Below, piece after piece: positions 35,111 through 37,919 of a stretch of DNA of 37,919 nucleotides. The notes beneath the pieces were generated by a model that saw only the letters and a program-made list of their open reading frames with translations, was not told the origin of the DNA and made no database searches. The first letter of the stretch is position 1; each line of letters begins with the position of its first letter. The translations under genes and the position numbers were made by a program. The DNA comes from Ktedonobacteraceae bacterium (GTDB lineage Bacteria > Chloroflexota > Ktedonobacteria > Ktedonobacterales > Ktedonobacteraceae), in assembly GCA_025928885.1 (NCBI GenBank), contig JAICIM010000002.1:1-37919 (forward strand), read 5' to 3'.

Positions 35111-37468
35111 CTATAAGCGCTCACTGCGCCTGGCTGGAGCACGTCCTACTGGTTGGCTGGGGCGAGGTCCGGCCTGGATCGGAGCAATAGGATATGTGGC
35201 TGGTTCATCCAGAGCTAGTGTAAATGTTTCTCCATGATGATGCACTCTCAGCGGTAAGCCGTCGAGCAGTCGGTAGGTTGCCGCTGTAGGGGTAATCTCA
35301 AGAGAAATGTGACGATCCTGAAAGAGCAGACGGAAAGCAAGCCGTTCAAGCGCATTTGGGAGGCATGGTGAGAAGTAGAGCGCACCATTTTGCACGCGCA
35401 TTCCACCAAACCCGGCGACCAGGGCAAGCCAGGCACCTGCCAGTGATGCCATATGGAGTCCGCTCTGTACATTGTGATGCAGATCGTGCAGATCTACGAG
35501 AGCTGCCTCTCCCAGGTAATCATAGGCCAGTTCGAGTTGCCCTACTTCTGCTGCCATGACCGCCTGCGTGCAAGCTGAAAGTGAAGAGTCACGCACAGTC
35601 AGGGATTCGTAGTAGGCAAAATTACGCGCCTTCTGCTCCGGCGTAAACGCGTCGCTGCGCAAATGCATCGCCAGGATGAGGTCAGCCTGTTTCACAACCT
35701 GTTTACGATAGAGATCAAAGTATGGGAAATTGAGCAGCAAGGGATATTGATGTGGCAGCGTACCTGTGAAGTCCCAGACCTGATAGTCGATAAATGATTC
35801 ATCCTGTGGAGTCACTTCCAACTGCGCGTTGTAAGGAATAAGCATATGTTTGGCAGCCATGTGCCAACTTGCAGCCTCATGGCTATCGACACCCAATGCC
35901 TGTGCTTTTTCGGGATGACGTTGTACTGCCTCAACAGCCCAGCGCAAGTTGTGTTGCGCCATGAGGTTTGTGTAAACGTTGTTGTCAGCGATGGCGCTGT
36001 ATTCGTCGGGTCCGGTTACTCCGTCAATCCGAAACTGATTGGTTGTTGGGTGGTGATACCCCAGCGAACACCATAATCTAGCTGTCTCGACCAGCAACTC
36101 AAGCCCTACCTCTTCCTCAAAGGTCATATCACCAGTTGCCTGGAGGTAATAAGTCACAGCATAGGCGATATCTGCGTTGATATGGAAGGCCGCTGTGCCT
36201 GCAGGCCAATAGCCTGAACACTCCGCACCTCGGATCGTGCGCCAGGGAAAGGCAGCGCCATACAATCTGAGTTGTTGAGCTTGTTCGCGTGCTTTGTCAA
36301 GAATCAGGTGACGCCAGCGGAGCGCATCTGCAGCAGCGGTAGGCAGGGTATGGGTTAACACAGGTAACACAAAGATCTCTGTATCCCAGAAAGCATGCCC
36401 ATCATAACCAGGACCTGTGAGTCCTTTGGCTGCGATAGGACGCCCTTCGGCACGAGCACCTGCTTGTAAGACATGGAAGAGGGCAAAGCGTATCGCCTGT
36501 TGTATCTGGGGATCGCCCTCCAGTTCGATATCCGCAGTGGCCCAGAAGTCTTGCAGGTAAGCCTGTTGCTCAGCAAGTAAGCCTTCCCAACTGGTTTGCC
36601 GTGCAGCTGCAAGAGCGGCAATAATTTGATCGTGAATGGCAGGCCGGGAGCGCAGGCTCGACCAGCCATAGGCGATGAATTTAACGATGCGTAGGCGCTC
36701 ACCTGGCCGCAGTCGCCCGATGATGGAAACACGAGCCACGTCTGGGGAACTTGTAGATGTAACGGTGATTCCTGGAGGTCCCTCAACGTGGTGGTCCATT
36801 GCGGCACCCATGCGTAGTCCACTGACGCGCGTATGATGGATGAGCATACCACTGGCATCGTGGGCCTGATGTTCCTCACATTCGAGCGCTGATTCAAGGG
36901 CTGCTCCCACGCGTGGGTCTTTGCTTTGTGGGGGGAGAGCCTCGTTAGCGACCAGTTCCGACTGTACCACGATGCGGACAGGAGCATCGACAGGTTCGAC
37001 TTCGTAACAGATAGCGGCGATGGCTCGTTGTGTGAATGATACCATGCGTACTGATGAGATCTTGACAGTGCGCCCGGCAGGGGAGGTCCAGTGAATGCTG
37101 CGCCGCAGCACCCCGTTGCGTAAGTCAAGTTCGCGTTCGTGCTCCAGAAGTGTGCCATAGCGCACATCGAAAGGGGCATCGTCAACGAGCAAACGAATAA
37201 GTTTGCCATTGGTGACGTTAATGACTGTTTGCCCGGATTCAGGATAGGCATACCCGCCCTCTGCATAGGGGAGAGGGCGCAGTTCATAGAAGGAATTGAG
37301 ATAGGTGCCGGGAAGACCATGTGGATCTCCCTCATCAAAATTACCCCGCAGCCCGATATGCCCATTAGAAAGGGCGAAAAGAGACTCAGTTTGTGCCAGA
37401 GCGTCAAGATGAAGTTCTTTCTCCCGAATACTCCACTCCTCGACGGTAAAGAGTGAATCGTTACTCAT
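35111..37468 (-). CDS. Glycoside hydrolase family 65 protein (kojibiose/maltose/trehalose phosphorylase-like)
   Basis: FTVEEWSIREKELHLDALAQTESLFALSNGHIGLRGNFDEG...; GHAFWDTEIFVLPVLTHTLP; RGAECSGYWPAGTAAFHINADIAYAV; GVTGPDEYSAIADNNVYTNLMAQHNLRWA (catalytic Glu region). Confidence 0.9.
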   Translation of the reverse strand: MSNDSLFTVEEWSIREKELHLDALAQTESLFALSNGHIGLRGNFDEGDPHGLPGTYLNSFYELRPLPYAEGGYAYPESGQTVINVTNGKLIRLLVDDAPFDVRYGTLLEHERELDLRNGVLRRSIHWTSPAGRTVKISSVRMVSFTQRAIAAICYEVEPVDAPVRIVVQSELVANEALPPQSKDPRVGAALESALECEEHQAHDASGMLIHHTRVSGLRMGAAMDHHVEGPPGITVTSTSSPDVARVSIIGRLRPGERLRIVKFIAYGWSSLRSRPAIHDQIIAALAAARQTSWEGLLAEQQAYLQDFWATADIELEGDPQIQQAIRFALFHVLQAGARAEGRPIAAKGLTGPGYDGHAFWDTEIFVLPVLTHTLPTAAADALRWRHLILDKAREQAQQLRLYGAAFPWRTIRGAECSGYWPAGTAAFHINADIAYAVTYYLQATGDMTFEEEVGLELLVETARLWCSLGYHHPTTNQFRIDGVTGPDEYSAIADNNVYTNLMAQHNLRWAVEAVQRHPEKAQALGVDSHEAASWHMAAKHMLIPYNAQLEVTPQDESFIDYQVWDFTGTLPHQYPLLLNFPYFDLYRKQVVKQADLILAMHLRSDAFTPEQKARNFAYYESLTVRDSSLSACTQAVMAAEVGQLELAYDYLGEAALVDLHDLHHNVQSGLHMASLAGAWLALVAGFGGMRVQNGALYFSPCLPNALERLAFRLLFQDRHISLEITPTAATYRLLDGLPLRVHHHGETFTLALDEPATYPIAPIQAGPRPSQPVGRAPARRSERL

Positions 37469-37726
37469 TATTTATGACTCCATATACTTGAACGGCAAGG
37501 CAGATGTTGATAGAGCAGCTTGCTGCTGCTCATATGGTTTTGTGTCAAGTTTATTAAAAAATGATCAATAAATGATCTGGGCATGTATTACTCCTCGCAA
37601 GGTATGATAAGGATGGACAAGATTCTAATTTTCCTACTATATCATACCGATGGAGCGATGGTGGAAAAGTAGTAGAAAAGGGGTAATATTGATTACTTGC
37701 TATTAACACTCAGTTGACACAAGCCT

Positions 37727-37919
37727 TTATTCCCTATTTGCATCAACCTCGGCAAACTTTCCTCCCTTCTCCAGATATGCCTCCTCAATCTCTTTGCTCC
37801 CAAACGGCCAGATATGCTCCACCCGCGCCCAAATCAAAAACACCACCACCCCAAACACAAGCCATCCTATCGACAACAAAATCGGTTGCCAACCTGATGC
37901 ATAATAGACATATCCCCAA
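37727..37919 (-). CDS. C-terminus of a membrane protein, possibly an APC-type permease (truncated by right window edge)
   Basis: Minus-strand open frame into the edge: GYVYYASGWQPILLSIGWLVFGVVVFLIWARVEHIWPFGSKEIEEAYLEKGGKFAEVDANRE*. TM followed by a charged tail; not in the ORF track. Confidence 0.6.
   Translation of the reverse strand, partial: WGYVYYASGWQPILLSIGWLVFGVVVFLIWARVEHIWPFGSKEIEEAYLEKGGKFAEVDANRE

Noticed and set aside
36355-37407. 350-aa minus ORF in a second frame of the GH65 gene
   Set aside because: Same-strand alternate frame; the GH65 frame contains recognisable catalytic motifs.

Overview
The 37.9 kb window looks like a bacterial, probably Ktedonobacteria/Chloroflexota-like, accessory region. 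The taxon is inferred from gene repertoire only. (1) ~1-4.9 kb (-): part of a type IV secretion / conjugation-like operon: VirB6/TrbL-like, CHAP + SLT-like wall hydrolase, VirB2/TrbC-like pilin, PrgI-family protein, and the N-terminal part of a VirB4-like protein running off the left edge. That last gene is missing from the ORF track. (2) ~5.1-10.5 kb (+): a Ser/Asp-rich repeat protein, a large HerA/VirB4-like ATPase and a zinc-ribbon membrane protein. (3) ~10.6-19.8 kb (-): a HAMP-like coiled-coil protein, a stand-alone OmpR-type winged-helix protein, two tandem HTH-NB-ARC proteins (one with TPRs, one without), a predicted receptor pseudokinase with a Pro/Thr stalk and an extracellular jelly-roll-like domain, and a small hypothetical protein. 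(4) ~20.5-25.7 kb (-): LacI regulator plus an RbsA/RbsC/RbsB-type sugar ABC importer with repeated LacI-type operator-like boxes. (5) 26.2-34.9 kb (+): a ~2,900-aa RHS/YD-repeat protein with CBM-like inserts, a hydrophobic segment and an AT-richer C-terminal tip that may be a toxin. (6) 35.1-37.5 kb (-): GH65 glycoside phosphorylase/hydrolase, then the C-terminus of a membrane protein running off the right edge. The best leads are the receptor pseudokinase beside the NB-ARC-TPR regulators, the T4SS-like operon with a catalytic-Glu-to-Gln SLT domain and two proteins with matching six-Asp tails, the divergent LacI/RHS arrangement with shared operator-like boxes, and a perfect 27-bp intergenic hairpin. 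No CRISPR array, rRNA, tRNA or recognisable transposase was seen.
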